From: Spirochaetales bacterium
GTDB taxonomy: Bacteria > Spirochaetota > Spirochaetia > DAHUYW01
Assembly (NCBI GenBank): GCA_027306915.1
Contig: DAHUYW010000013.1
Span: 1 to 64,000, forward strand
Direction: 5' to 3'
Length of the DNA stretch: 64,000 nt
Part shown: positions 24,901 through 32,949 of the stretch, one piece after another
Position numbering within the stretch: position 1 is the stretch's first letter
Layout: each line of letters begins with the position of its first letter
Notes under the pieces: generated by a model
Told to the model about the DNA's origin: nothing
Seen by the model: only the letters and a program-made list of their open reading frames with translations
Databases searched by the model: none
Translations under genes and position numbers: made by a program

Positions 24901-24914
24901 TCTCCCGAGGGAGA
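24901..24914. promoter_or_regulatory. Palindrome TCTCCC-GA-GGGAGA upstream of the lipoprotein gene
   Basis: Perfect 6-bp arms around two bases. It resembles the CCTCCC-GA-GGGAGG element at 6705-6718. In minus-strand RNA its 3' arm is the nearest ribosome-binding-like sequence to ATG 24886. Confidence 0.3.
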
Positions 24915-24962
24915 AGTCGTCAACGAAAAGCTCGGTGCAGCCCGCTAATCGACTGGTTCGGC

Positions 24963-24992
24963 TTGACGCCGCTCCACACGCGCCCTTACGAT
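24963..24992 (+). promoter_or_regulatory. Putative sigma-70 promoter of the polyol locus
   Basis: TTGACG (24963-24968) and TACGAT (24987-24992) are 18 bp apart. The SDR gene starts at 25023 after a strong GGAGGAAGGG. Confidence 0.55.
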
Positions 24993-25022
24993 AGGAAGTA
25001 GCTTAACTACGGAGGAAGGGAA

Positions 25023-25829
25023 ATGAGCGATCCGATTCTTACCGGGACGCCGATCATCGAACGTTTCAAGCTCGAAGGGAGGGTTGCTCTCGTAACCGGG
25101 GGCGGCCAGGGCATCGGCAGGGGCTATGCCCACGCCCTCGGCGAGGCGGGCGCCAAGGTCGCGGTTGTGGATTTGAATCTCGCCGCGGCGGAGACGGTCG
25201 CCGACGAGCTCGCGAAGAAGGGGGCCGACTCCCTGGCGGTCCAGGCCGATGTCACCAAAGAGAGCGAGGTAAACAAGGCGGTGACGACCATCGTCGGGCA
25301 CTGGGGCACCCTGACGATCGGGGTAAACAACGCCGGAATCGGCAGGTGGGTGGACTCCGAAACCCAGTCCGTCGAGGAGTGGCGCGCGGTGCTCTCGCTC
25401 AACCTCGACGCGGTCTACTACTGCTGCCGAGCCGAGGGGCGCATCATGATCAAGGCGGGCTACGGCAAGATCATCAACACCGCCTCCATGTCGGGGCACG
25501 TGGTCAACACCCCGCAGAACCAGTCCGCTTACAACACCTCGAAGGCGGGCGTGATTCACCTCACCCGGAGCCTCGCGGCCGAGTGGGCGCCGAAGGGGGT
25601 CCGGGTCAACAGCATAAGCCCCGGCTACACCCGCACGAAGCTGGTCGACGACCTTCTGGCCACGCCGGTCGGCAAGAGCATGCTCCCGAAGTGGCTTGCC
25701 CTGACGCCGATGGGGAGAATGGGCGAGGTGGCGGACCTGCAGGGAGCGGCAGTCTATCTCGCCTCGCAGGCGTCGGACTTCATGACCGGCCACGACATGA
25801 TAATCGACGGAGGCTATTGCTGCTGGTAG
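25023..25829 (+). CDS. Short-chain dehydrogenase, probably polyol/sugar-alcohol specific
   Basis: The 268-aa classical SDR has the TGGGQGIG dinucleotide motif (25-32), NNAGIG, an S155/S157 region in INTASMSG, and Y170/K174 in SAYNTSKAG. It ends with the [10 protein letters not shown] tail common in gluconate, sorbitol and arabinitol dehydrogenases. The wider sequence ([20 protein letters not shown]) is close to D-arabinitol dehydrogenase/sorbose reductase-type enzymes. It heads a locus with a two-component system, a polyol-type ABC importer and a zinc dehydrogenase, so oxidation of an imported sugar alcohol is the likely role. The specific substrate is unknown. Confidence 0.87.
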   Translation: MSDPILTGTPIIERFKLEGRVALVTGGGQGIGRGYAHALGEAGAKVAVVDLNLAAAETVADELAKKGADSLAVQADVTKESEVNKAVTTIVGHWGTLTIGVNNAGIGRWVDSETQSVEEWRAVLSLNLDAVYYCCRAEGRIMIKAGYGKIINTASMSGHVVNTPQNQSAYNTSKAGVIHLTRSLAAEWAPKGVRVNSISPGYTRTKLVDDLLATPVGKSMLPKWLALTPMGRMGEVADLQGAAVYLASQASDFMTGHDMIIDGGYCCW

Positions 25830-25834
25830 AGGCT

Positions 25835-27064
25835 ATGGGAAAGCGGGCTCCTCTCACCCTCATCGTCGTGAGCCTCTCGCTTCTCGGCCAGGCGGCGACC
25901 GCGGTCGAGTTCGTCTTCCTGTACCCGAGCCTTCAGGTGCCGGCTCACTGGTTCGAGGAGTTCGCGATTCTCCTTGCGCTCTCGTTCTCCCTCTCGGTTG
26001 CGCTCCTTTTTGCCGCGAAGGACTACCTCCGCATCATTCTCATCTACGGTCGGCTTCTCGTGGTACTCGTGGCCTCGATCCCGGAGGGAAAGCTGGTCGG
26101 AATCGAGATGACGCTGGCCACCGGCCTCATCCTCGAGATTACGACCTATCTCGCCCCGCAGCGGAGCATCCCGATCGTTGCGAGCGCCGTCGCGCTCGCC
26201 GGCTTCAGTCAGATCTCGCTGCCGGTCTGGGACACGATGACCGAGGTTCCCACTGCCTCCCAGCTGATCGCCTACAGCGCCTTCCTGGTAACCCTCTCGA
26301 TCGTGGGCCTCTGCCTGCGCCGCCTCTCGGACTCCCTCATCGCCGAGCGGCGCAGGAACGACTCGCTCAACGAATCGATCCTACAGCTTACGAACGCCAA
26401 CGTCGGCTTCCAGCACTACGCAACCACCGTAAGCGAGCGCTCCACCGAGGACGAGCGCCGGCGCATCTCTCGCGAGATTCACGACACGATCGGCTATACC
26501 CTCACCAACATCAAGATGATGATCGAGGCCTCCCTCGATTCGCTTTCGCAGGCAAGGCTTGATCACCTGAAGCACCTCCTGGAGACGATGAAGGAGCACA
26601 CCCTCTCCGGCCTCTCGGAGGCCCGTCGTTCCCTGCGGACCTTGAGGTCGGTCGAGGTGAGCCGGACCAGCGGAATCCGGCTCCTTCACCGCCTTATCGA
26701 GGCCTTCATGAACGCGACCGGAGTCACGGTCGAAGCCAACTTCGGCAATATCCCTTTTTCGTACGGCGAGGAGGTCGATCAGGTGGTCTACCGAATGGTC
26801 CAGGAGGGAATGACCAACGCCTTCCGTCACGGGAGGGCGACGCTTATCACCATCAACTTCTGGCAGAACGACGGGACGCTTAACGTCGTGATTCGCGACA
26901 ACGGCGTCGGAGCCCCAGATTACAGCGAAGGCATCGGGCTCGCCGGCATGAGCGAGCGGATCGCCACGCTTTCGGGCACCCTGCGCGCCCAAAGCGTCGC
27001 CGACGGTTTCCAGCTCCTCGCGACGATTCCGATCTCCGCCGCCAACGGCAGCAGGTCGAGGTAG
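25835..27064 (+). CDS. NarL/DegS-type sensor histidine kinase
   Basis: The 409-aa protein has five to six hydrophobic segments in residues 5-160, then a HisKA_3 dimerisation region with phospho-acceptor H216 in ISREIHDTIG, and a HATPase domain with NAFRHG, DNGVGAP and GLAGMSERI. There is no extracytoplasmic domain of size, so the signal is sensed in or near the membrane. ATG 25835 starts five bases after the SDR stop, and the response regulator follows nine bases after its own stop. It probably controls the adjacent transport genes. Confidence 0.87.
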   Translation: MGKRAPLTLIVVSLSLLGQAATAVEFVFLYPSLQVPAHWFEEFAILLALSFSLSVALLFAAKDYLRIILIYGRLLVVLVASIPEGKLVGIEMTLATGLILEITTYLAPQRSIPIVASAVALAGFSQISLPVWDTMTEVPTASQLIAYSAFLVTLSIVGLCLRRLSDSLIAERRRNDSLNESILQLTNANVGFQHYATTVSERSTEDERRRISREIHDTIGYTLTNIKMMIEASLDSLSQARLDHLKHLLETMKEHTLSGLSEARRSLRTLRSVEVSRTSGIRLLHRLIEAFMNATGVTVEANFGNIPFSYGEEVDQVVYRMVQEGMTNAFRHGRATLITINFWQNDGTLNVVIRDNGVGAPDYSEGIGLAGMSERIATLSGTLRAQSVADGFQLLATIPISAANGSRSR

Positions 27065-27073
27065 ACGAAAGAA

Positions 27074-27769
27074 TTGGATGCGATACGGGTGATCCTCGCA
27101 GACGATCAAGTGCTCTTCGTCGAGAGTCTGCGCGCGGTGCTCGAGACCCGGGCGGGCGATGTACGGGTCGTCGGGGTAGCCTACAACGGGCAGGAAGCCG
27201 TCGAGTGTGCCCGCCGGGAGCGCCCGGACATCGTCCTCATGGATGCACGCATGCCGGTCATGAACGGAGTCGCGGCAACTCAGGTCATTCGCTCCGAGCT
27301 GCCCTCGGTTCAGATCATCATGCTCACCACCTTCGACGACGACGAGTACGTTCATGAGGCGATCAAGTGCGGGGCTGCCGGCTACCTCCTGAAGGATATC
27401 CCTCCCGAGGAGCTCATCAACGCGATTCGAGCGGTTCAGTCGGGCTCGGTTCTCATCGCCTCGTCGGTAGCCCGGCGCCTGGTCGAGGAGATAACCGAGC
27501 TGAAAGGGGCGCCGACCCACCGCAGGGATCCCGCGGAGTACGAGCCCGAATGGTTCAAGGGGCTCACCAAGCGGGAGCGCGAGGTGCTCGTCCTCCTCGC
27601 CGAAGGCTGGGACAACCGCAGGATCGCCGAGCGGCTCTTCATTGCGGAGCAGACCGTGAAGAACCACGTGAGCATCATCTACTCCAAGCTCGGGGTCCAC
27701 GACCGCATCCAGGCTCTCCAGCTTGCCTCGCGGCTTAAGGCGACCAAGGAGCGAAACGAGGGGAAATAG
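27074..27769 (+). CDS. NarL/FixJ-family response regulator (TTG start)
   Basis: The 231-aa regulator has a receiver with D57 in IVLMDARMP and Lys in YLLKDIPPEEL, and a LuxR-type HTH with LTKREREVLVLLAEGWDNRR, then AEQTVKNHVSIIYSKLGV. The frame requires the TTG at 27074; the nearby ATG at 27078 is out of frame and meets a stop at once. It is the partner of the kinase just upstream. Two CGGTACCG palindromes and a hairpin in the gap before the binding-protein gene are its possible targets. Confidence 0.87.
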   Translation: MDAIRVILADDQVLFVESLRAVLETRAGDVRVVGVAYNGQEAVECARRERPDIVLMDARMPVMNGVAATQVIRSELPSVQIIMLTTFDDDEYVHEAIKCGAAGYLLKDIPPEELINAIRAVQSGSVLIASSVARRLVEEITELKGAPTHRRDPAEYEPEWFKGLTKREREVLVLLAEGWDNRRIAERLFIAEQTVKNHVSIIYSKLGVHDRIQALQLASRLKATKERNEGK

Positions 27770-27831
27770 GCGCCTTCCCGGTGCTGCGAGGCCTTTGGGA
27801 GCTCGCCGGCCCACCCGAAGCGCGCGGCGAC

Positions 27832-27874
27832 CGGTACCGCAGTACCGGGGAAAATGATCCCCAAATCGGTACCG
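27832..27874 (+). promoter_or_regulatory. Repeated CGGTACCG palindromes flanking a hairpin
   Basis: CGGTACCG occurs at 27832-27839 and again at 27867-27874, with a partial GTACCG at 27842-27847. Between them GGGGA (27847-27851) and TCCCC (27858-27862) can pair. The array lies upstream of the binding-protein gene and downstream of a response-regulator gene, so an operator role is plausible. Confidence 0.45.
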
Positions 27875-27947
27875 CCGTAAGTTGCGGGCAGCAAGCGCAT
27901 GCCCTACGATCCCAGTCAACTCTATGAGAAACAAGGAGAGTAGGTTT

Positions 27948-29300
27948 ATGAGGAAACTTGCATTTCTCGCGCTATGCCTCGTGGCAGCAGCGGGATTTGT
28001 GTTTGCAGGCGGTTCGAAGGAGAGCGCCTCCACGGCGCAGCCGCTTGTGGTGGCGACCGTCAACAATCCCGACATGATCATCATGGAGCACCACACCCAA
28101 GCCTTCACCGACAAGACGGGGATCGCGGTGAACTATGTCACCATGCCCGAGAACGAGCTGCGCCAGAAGGTCACCGAGGACGTTGCCCTTGGCGCCGGCA
28201 AGTTCGACATCGTCACGATCGGCACCTACGATACCCCCTTCTGGGGCAAGAACAAGTGGATCGATCCCCTCGATCCTCTATTCGCACGGATGTCTCAGGC
28301 CGACCGCGACGCCTACGATGTGGCCGACCTCATGCCGCCGATCAAGAGCGCCCTCTCCTACGACGGTCAGCTCTACGCCCTCCCCTTCTACGGGGAGAGC
28401 AGCATGCTCTTCTACCGCAAGGACTTCATGGCGAAGGCGGGCATCACAATCCCTGAGCACCCGACCTGGCAGCAGGTCTATGAGATTGCCAAGAAGGTGA
28501 ACGATCCGGCACAGGACTTCTATGGAATCGTGCTGCGCGGGCTTCCCGGGTGGGGCGAAAACATGGCGGTCTTCGATACCATCATCAACACCTTCGGGGC
28601 GCGCTGGTACAACATGAAGTGGGAGCCTCAGTTCAACACCCCGCAGATGCGGCAGGCGTGGGAGTTCTACAAGAAGATCCTCGCCGAGGCGGGCGAGCCC
28701 GGGCCGACCTCGGTAGGGTTTACCGAGGGACTTGCCCTCATGACCAGCGGCAAGGCGGCCATGTGGTACGATGCGACCGTCGCGGCCGGCGCTCTCAACG
28801 CGAAGGACTCAAAGGTTGCCGGAAAGATCGGCTACGCCTTCGCGCCGACCGTAAAGACCACGTACTCCGGGTGGCTCTGGTCGTGGGCCCTCGCCATCGA
28901 AAGCGCCTCCAAGGAGAAAGACAACGCAATGAAGTTCCTGACCTGGGCGACGAGCAAGGACTACATCAACCTCATCGGGAAGGAGGTCGGTTGGGGACAG
29001 ATTCCTCCGGGGACCCGTATATCAACTTACAAGAATCAGAACTACCTCGAAGCCGCCCCCTTCGCCCCGATCACCCTGCAGTCGATCGAGAATGCGCCCT
29101 ACGATCATCCGACCGTCGAGCAGGTTCCCTACAAGGGTGTCCAGTACGTGGCGATTCCGGAGTTCCAAGGGTTGGGCACCAAGGTCTCGCAGGTGCTTGC
29201 GGCCTACTTGACCGGCAAGACATCGCTCGACGACGCTTTGGCGACCTGCCAGCAGGACGCGCTGCAAGTGGCCCAGCAGGGCGGCTACCTCAAGCAGTAG
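27948..29300 (+). CDS. Polyol/sugar ABC transporter substrate-binding protein
   Basis: The 450-aa protein of the family 1 (CUT1) extracellular solute-binding type resembles sorbitol/mannitol binding proteins. Its signal sequence MRKLAFLALCLVAAAGFVFA is followed by GGSKES, the spirochaete-like start. Features include VTIGTYDTPFWGKNKW, ALPFYGESSMLFYRKD and GIPV-like hinge strands. AAGGAGA precedes ATG 27948. Two permease genes follow after a strong hairpin terminator, typical of loci where the binding protein is made in excess. Confidence 0.88.
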   Translation: MRKLAFLALCLVAAAGFVFAGGSKESASTAQPLVVATVNNPDMIIMEHHTQAFTDKTGIAVNYVTMPENELRQKVTEDVALGAGKFDIVTIGTYDTPFWGKNKWIDPLDPLFARMSQADRDAYDVADLMPPIKSALSYDGQLYALPFYGESSMLFYRKDFMAKAGITIPEHPTWQQVYEIAKKVNDPAQDFYGIVLRGLPGWGENMAVFDTIINTFGARWYNMKWEPQFNTPQMRQAWEFYKKILAEAGEPGPTSVGFTEGLALMTSGKAAMWYDATVAAGALNAKDSKVAGKIGYAFAPTVKTTYSGWLWSWALAIESASKEKDNAMKFLTWATSKDYINLIGKEVGWGQIPPGTRISTYKNQNYLEAAPFAPITLQSIENAPYDHPTVEQVPYKGVQYVAIPEFQGLGTKVSQVLAAYLTGKTSLDDALATCQQDALQVAQQGGYLKQ

Positions 29301-29321
29301 GAGAGGCCATTGGCCTATCCA

Positions 29322-29349
29322 GGGGGAGCGCTGCTCCCCCTCTCTTTTT
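29322..29349 (+). terminator. Intra-operon rho-independent terminator/attenuator
   Basis: GGGGGAGC (29322-29329) and GCTCCCCC (29333-29340) form a perfect 8-bp stem with a GCT loop, followed by TCTCTTTTT. It lies between the binding-protein and permease genes and should let only part of transcription continue. Confidence 0.8.
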
Positions 29350-29379
29350 CAGCCGAACGTCCAACAAACGGGTGATGCG

Positions 29380-30267
29380 ATGCAAGACCAACAGCGAATA
29401 ACGACACGTTCACGGTTCCTCTCGCTCCCTGCAATCCTCGTGGTTGCGGTTGTCACGCAGGTGCCAATCCTGGTGACCCTGGCTCTCTCCTTCGTCCGAT
29501 GGATTGTGGTTCGCCCCGACCTCGGCGTCAGTTTCACCGGCATAGGCAACTACTTTCTCCTCTTCACGGACCCGGACTTCTACGCGATAGTCCTCCAGAC
29601 GATCGAGCTCACGCTCATCTCGCTCGTCGTGTGCACCGTGCTCGGGTTGATGTTTGCGCTGCTCCTCAATCGCGAGTTCTTCGGGGTTAATGTGATCCGA
29701 ACGCTCGTGATCTCTCCCTTCTTCATCATGGACGCGGTTGCAGGCATCATCTGGAAAACGCTCATCCTCCATCCCTCCTTCGGCTTCAACGGCTTCTTCG
29801 CATCGCTCCTCCATGTGAAGCCGGTCGATTTCTTCGGGGTGTACTCCCTCCTGACCGTTATCGTGCTCACCGTCTGGCAGTGGACTCCGTTCTTCATCCT
29901 CGTCCTGCTCGCAGGGCTGCAGGGCATCTCCGAGGAGATTCTCGACAGCGCGAAGGTCGACGGAGCCGGATGGTTTCGGACTCTCTTCTCGATAAAGATT
30001 CCCGCCATCTACAACCACATCGAGGTCGCCATGATGCTCGGAACCATCTTCATCCTCAAGGTCTTCGGTCTGATCTATGTAACGACCTCCGGGGGGCCGG
30101 GGGTAAGCTCCTCGAACCTCGCCTACTACGTCTACCGGGTTGCCTTCTACGGCTGGGACGTCGGGCGGGCTGCCGCCATCGCGGTCGTGACCGCAGTGCT
30201 GACCCTTATCGCCATCATGGCCCTCTTCCGATTCTTTCAGCGCCGATTCAGGGAGTGGGAAAGCTAA
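29380..30267 (+). CDS. Sugar/polyol ABC transporter permease (MalF-type)
   Basis: The 295-aa inner-membrane protein has six predicted helices. The EAA loop that contacts the ATPase is visible as ISEEILDSAKVDGAGWFRTL, followed by FSIKIPAIYN. Typical CUT1 features are the GIGNYFLLFTDPDF block after the first helix and SGGPGVSSSNLAYYVY near the end. It pairs with the MalG-type permease two bases downstream. No ATPase gene lies in the locus, so a shared MsmX-like ATPase elsewhere is likely. Confidence 0.9.
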   Translation: MQDQQRITTRSRFLSLPAILVVAVVTQVPILVTLALSFVRWIVVRPDLGVSFTGIGNYFLLFTDPDFYAIVLQTIELTLISLVVCTVLGLMFALLLNREFFGVNVIRTLVISPFFIMDAVAGIIWKTLILHPSFGFNGFFASLLHVKPVDFFGVYSLLTVIVLTVWQWTPFFILVLLAGLQGISEEILDSAKVDGAGWFRTLFSIKIPAIYNHIEVAMMLGTIFILKVFGLIYVTTSGGPGVSSSNLAYYVYRVAFYGWDVGRAAAIAVVTAVLTLIAIMALFRFFQRRFREWES

Positions 30268-30269
30268 TC

Positions 30270-31085
30270 ATGAAAGCAAAACAGTTGCGCCACATTCTGC
30301 TGGTCATCTTCATCTACATCGTCTGTCTTCTGTACTTCTTTCCCATCCTCTACATGATCCTGACGAGCTTCAAGCACGAAACCCAGGTCATTCCACCTCG
30401 CCTCTTCTTCAGCCCTACCTTGATCGAGTATGCGCGGGTTCTCACGCCGCAGATGCTCCACTACCTCGCGAACTCCACCCTCGTGTCGATCACCACGACG
30501 ATAGTCTGCATAATCCTCGGTGTTCCAGCCTCCTACGCAATCGTCTTTGGAAAGCTCAAGAAGCCGGATAATCTCTTCTTTTGGTTTCTGTCCACGACCC
30601 TGTTACCCCCGGTCAGCGTTATCATTCCGGTCTACCTTATCGCGCGCTTTACGCACCTGCTCGACACTCGTTTCTTCCTGATTCTGATGTACAGTGGGGT
30701 GAACATCCCTATCGTGATCTGGATGGTTCGCTCCTTCTTGAAGGATGTCCCACGGGAGGTCCTCGAGGCGGCGGAGATCGACGGGTGTTCGAGGTTGCGC
30801 TCCTTTTTTCGAATCATCATCCCCCTGACCCAGGTGGGGCTTACTGCGACCGCGCTCCTCGTCTTCATCTTCGTGTGGAACGAGTTCTTCTTTGCAATCA
30901 ACTTGACCTATGTCAATGCGGCGACCATTCCGGTCTATATGGCCTCCTACATGACCCAGGAGGGACTCTTTTGGGCGAAGCTGAGCGCCATCTCGACCGT
31001 GACGGTCCTTCCGCCGCTCGTGCTCGGCTGGATCGCGCACAAGTCGCTCGTCCGCGGGCTCACCCTTGGCGCGGTAAAGGGATAG
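30270..31085 (+). CDS. Sugar/polyol ABC transporter permease (MalG-type)
   Basis: The 271-aa second permease has six helices and the EAA loop VPREVLEAAEIDGCSRLRSF, then FRIIIPLTQVGL. It ends in LVRGLTLGAVKG, the characteristic C-terminus of CUT1 MalG-type proteins. It follows the MalF-type gene with a two-base gap and forms the heterodimeric channel with it. AAGC at 30261 is a weak ribosome-binding site, so coupling to upstream translation is probable. Confidence 0.9.
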   Translation: MKAKQLRHILLVIFIYIVCLLYFFPILYMILTSFKHETQVIPPRLFFSPTLIEYARVLTPQMLHYLANSTLVSITTTIVCIILGVPASYAIVFGKLKKPDNLFFWFLSTTLLPPVSVIIPVYLIARFTHLLDTRFFLILMYSGVNIPIVIWMVRSFLKDVPREVLEAAEIDGCSRLRSFFRIIIPLTQVGLTATALLVFIFVWNEFFFAINLTYVNAATIPVYMASYMTQEGLFWAKLSAISTVTVLPPLVLGWIAHKSLVRGLTLGAVKG

Positions 31086-31166
31086 GCGCGGGCCGCGGGA
31101 GCTGCGCGGCTGTCGGGCCGCCCTCTGCGCGCCCAACATGCACTACAATGAAGTGAGGATGCCGAT

Positions 31167-32168
31167 ATGAAAGCTCTTGTCATCGAGAAGCCTGGAGCCT
31201 CGGGCGTGCGCGAAAAGGCCGACCCTATGCCGGCTTCCGGCTGGGTGACGATCCGGGTCATGGCCTGCGGGGTGTGCGGCACCGACCTCCACATCTACCA
31301 GGGCGAGTACCTTGGAGGCTACCCCATCACCCCCGGTCACGAGCTTGCCGGGGTGATCGAAGCGGTCGGCCCGGAGGTCACCCGTTTCTCGGTCGGCGAG
31401 CGAGTGGCCGTCGAGCCGAACATCCCCTGCAACAACTGCGAGGCCTGTCTCAACAATCGGCAGAACTTCTGCGAGAACTGGAGGGCCGTCGGCGTGACCC
31501 TTCCCGGCGGCATGGCCGAGCTCGTAGCCTGCCCCGAAAGCGCCCTCTTCTCAATCGGAGAGCTCCCCTTCGAGCAGGGCGCCTTCATGGAACCCCTGTC
31601 CTGCGTCGTCCACGGAGTCGAGCGCGCGCGCTTTCGCATCGGCGACCGCGTCGCGCTCTTCGGCGCCGGGCCGATCGGGATCATGATGCTCCGGCTGCTC
31701 CTGCTCCAAGGGGTCACCGACGTCACCGTGGTCGAGCAGAACAGCCACCGCCTCGCTATTGCCCGTGCAAGCGGCGCCGCTCGCTGCCTTTCCTCGACCG
31801 AGGAGCTTAAGGTAGATTTCTACGACGTGGTGGCCGATGCGACCGGGGCTCCTGCCCTCGAGGAGAGGGCTCCAGGCTTTGCCCGCCCCGGCGGGACCGT
31901 CCTTCTCTTCGGCGTGCCGCCCGCGGGAAAGAGCATCCAGCTCGAGCCTTTTGCCTTCTTTCACAAAGGGCTGACGATTCTCTCTTCCTACACCTCGCTC
32001 CGCAACTCCTATCAGGCGGTCTCGCTCATCGCATCGGGACGCCTGCCGGTCGCCGACCTCGTGACCCACCGCCTCCCGCTCGAGCGGTTTGCCGAGGGAA
32101 TAGAGGCGATAAGGAGCGGGAAGGAGGTCATGAAGGTGATGATGCTTCCGAACGGGCAGCCCGGGTGA
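31167..32168 (+). CDS. Zinc-dependent medium-chain dehydrogenase (sorbitol dehydrogenase-like)
   Basis: The 333-aa MDR has catalytic-zinc residues C37 (ACGVCGTD) and H58-E59 (PGHEL), the structural-zinc cluster in PCNNCEACLNNRQNFC, and the Rossmann motif ALFGAGPIGIMM. This pattern fits L-iditol/sorbitol or threonine-type dehydrogenases. Its position behind the polyol importer and in the same direction as the SDR suggests that it oxidises an imported alditol or a following intermediate. AGTGAGGATG precedes ATG 31167. Substrate is unproven. Confidence 0.88.
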   Translation: MKALVIEKPGASGVREKADPMPASGWVTIRVMACGVCGTDLHIYQGEYLGGYPITPGHELAGVIEAVGPEVTRFSVGERVAVEPNIPCNNCEACLNNRQNFCENWRAVGVTLPGGMAELVACPESALFSIGELPFEQGAFMEPLSCVVHGVERARFRIGDRVALFGAGPIGIMMLRLLLLQGVTDVTVVEQNSHRLAIARASGAARCLSSTEELKVDFYDVVADATGAPALEERAPGFARPGGTVLLFGVPPAGKSIQLEPFAFFHKGLTILSSYTSLRNSYQAVSLIASGRLPVADLVTHRLPLERFAEGIEAIRSGKEVMKVMMLPNGQPG

Positions 32169-32272
32169 GCCCGCGCCGAGCCCCGCCCCATGCCACCCCA
32201 CAGGCAGGTCGCGGGCTGGCCGAAGGAAAACAGGAAGAGGAGGAGCCGGAGCGCGATCTCGTGGCGACCTAT

Positions 32273-32301
32273 TTGACCGCGCCCGTGCGCCGCGCTATCA
32301 T
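32273..32301 (+). promoter_or_regulatory. Promoter positioned for a leaderless transcript
   Basis: TTGACC (32273-32278), a 17-bp spacer and TATCAT (32296-32301) end six bases before ATG 32308. The expected transcription start therefore coincides with the start codon, and there is no ribosome-binding site. Confidence 0.65.
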
Positions 32302-32307
32302 GGCTCC

Positions 32308-32949
32308 ATGAAATCCACCATTGCCGAGCTCGCAGCCTGGGCACGAGAGCATGTCTCGTGGTTCGGGCAATCCGCGTTCCGGATCGTTTCGCAATCCGGC
32401 ATGGTTATCGTCATCGATCCCTACCGCATGCCGCCGAGCGCCGGCCCCGCAGACCTCATTCTCATCACCCATCCTCATTCCGATCACTTTGACCGGCGAG
32501 CCGTTGCCGCCCTCTCACGGGACGGGACGGTGACGGTCGGCCCCGCCTCGATGGCCGAGGAGGGACTGCAGTGCCTTGCGATCGGCGAGGCGCGAACCTT
32601 CGGGGGAGTCGAGGTGCAGGCGGTCGCCGCCTACAATCTCGCCAAGGCCTTTCATGCCCGGGAGAAGGGTTGGGTCGGCTACCTTATCGCGGTCGACGGG
32701 CGGAGGCTCTACCACGCCGGCGACACCGACAATATCCCCGAGATGAAGGGGCTCCGCCCCGACGTGGCGATGCTCCCGATCGGCGGGATGTTTACCATGG
32801 GCCGGGCGATGGCAGCGGAGGCGGTGGCTGCGATCGAGCCGAAGCTCGTCGTGCCGATGCATTTTGGCATGCTCATCGGCGGAAGGCGTGCCGGGGAGAG
32901 GTTTGCGGCGTCCCTCGGCGAGCGCGGCCTTCTCCTTCCGCGCGCCTAG
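32308..32949 (+). CDS. Metallo-beta-lactamase fold hydrolase (UPF0173-like)
   Basis: The 213-aa protein belongs to the compact MBL-fold group related to UmlA/UPF0173 hydrolases. It has THPHSDHFD as the HxHxDH metal motif, a central HAGDTDNIPEM with metal-bridging Asp, and a late MHFGM His. N-terminal VSWFGQSAFRI and IDPYR are also family blocks. Substrate is unknown. The start is ATG 32308 with the promoter immediately in front, implying a leaderless mRNA. Its stop shares CTAG (32946-32949) with that of the convergent fusion gene. Confidence 0.87.
   Translation: MKSTIAELAAWAREHVSWFGQSAFRIVSQSGMVIVIDPYRMPPSAGPADLILITHPHSDHFDRRAVAALSRDGTVTVGPASMAEEGLQCLAIGEARTFGGVEVQAVAAYNLAKAFHAREKGWVGYLIAVDGRRLYHAGDTDNIPEMKGLRPDVAMLPIGGMFTMGRAMAAEAVAAIEPKLVVPMHFGMLIGGRRAGERFAASLGERGLLLPRA

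Noticed and set aside
25346..25834. Upstream extension of the histidine-kinase frame into the SDR gene
   Set aside because: The extension is an out-of-frame shadow of the SDR; the kinase begins naturally at ATG 25835 with a hydrophobic helix.
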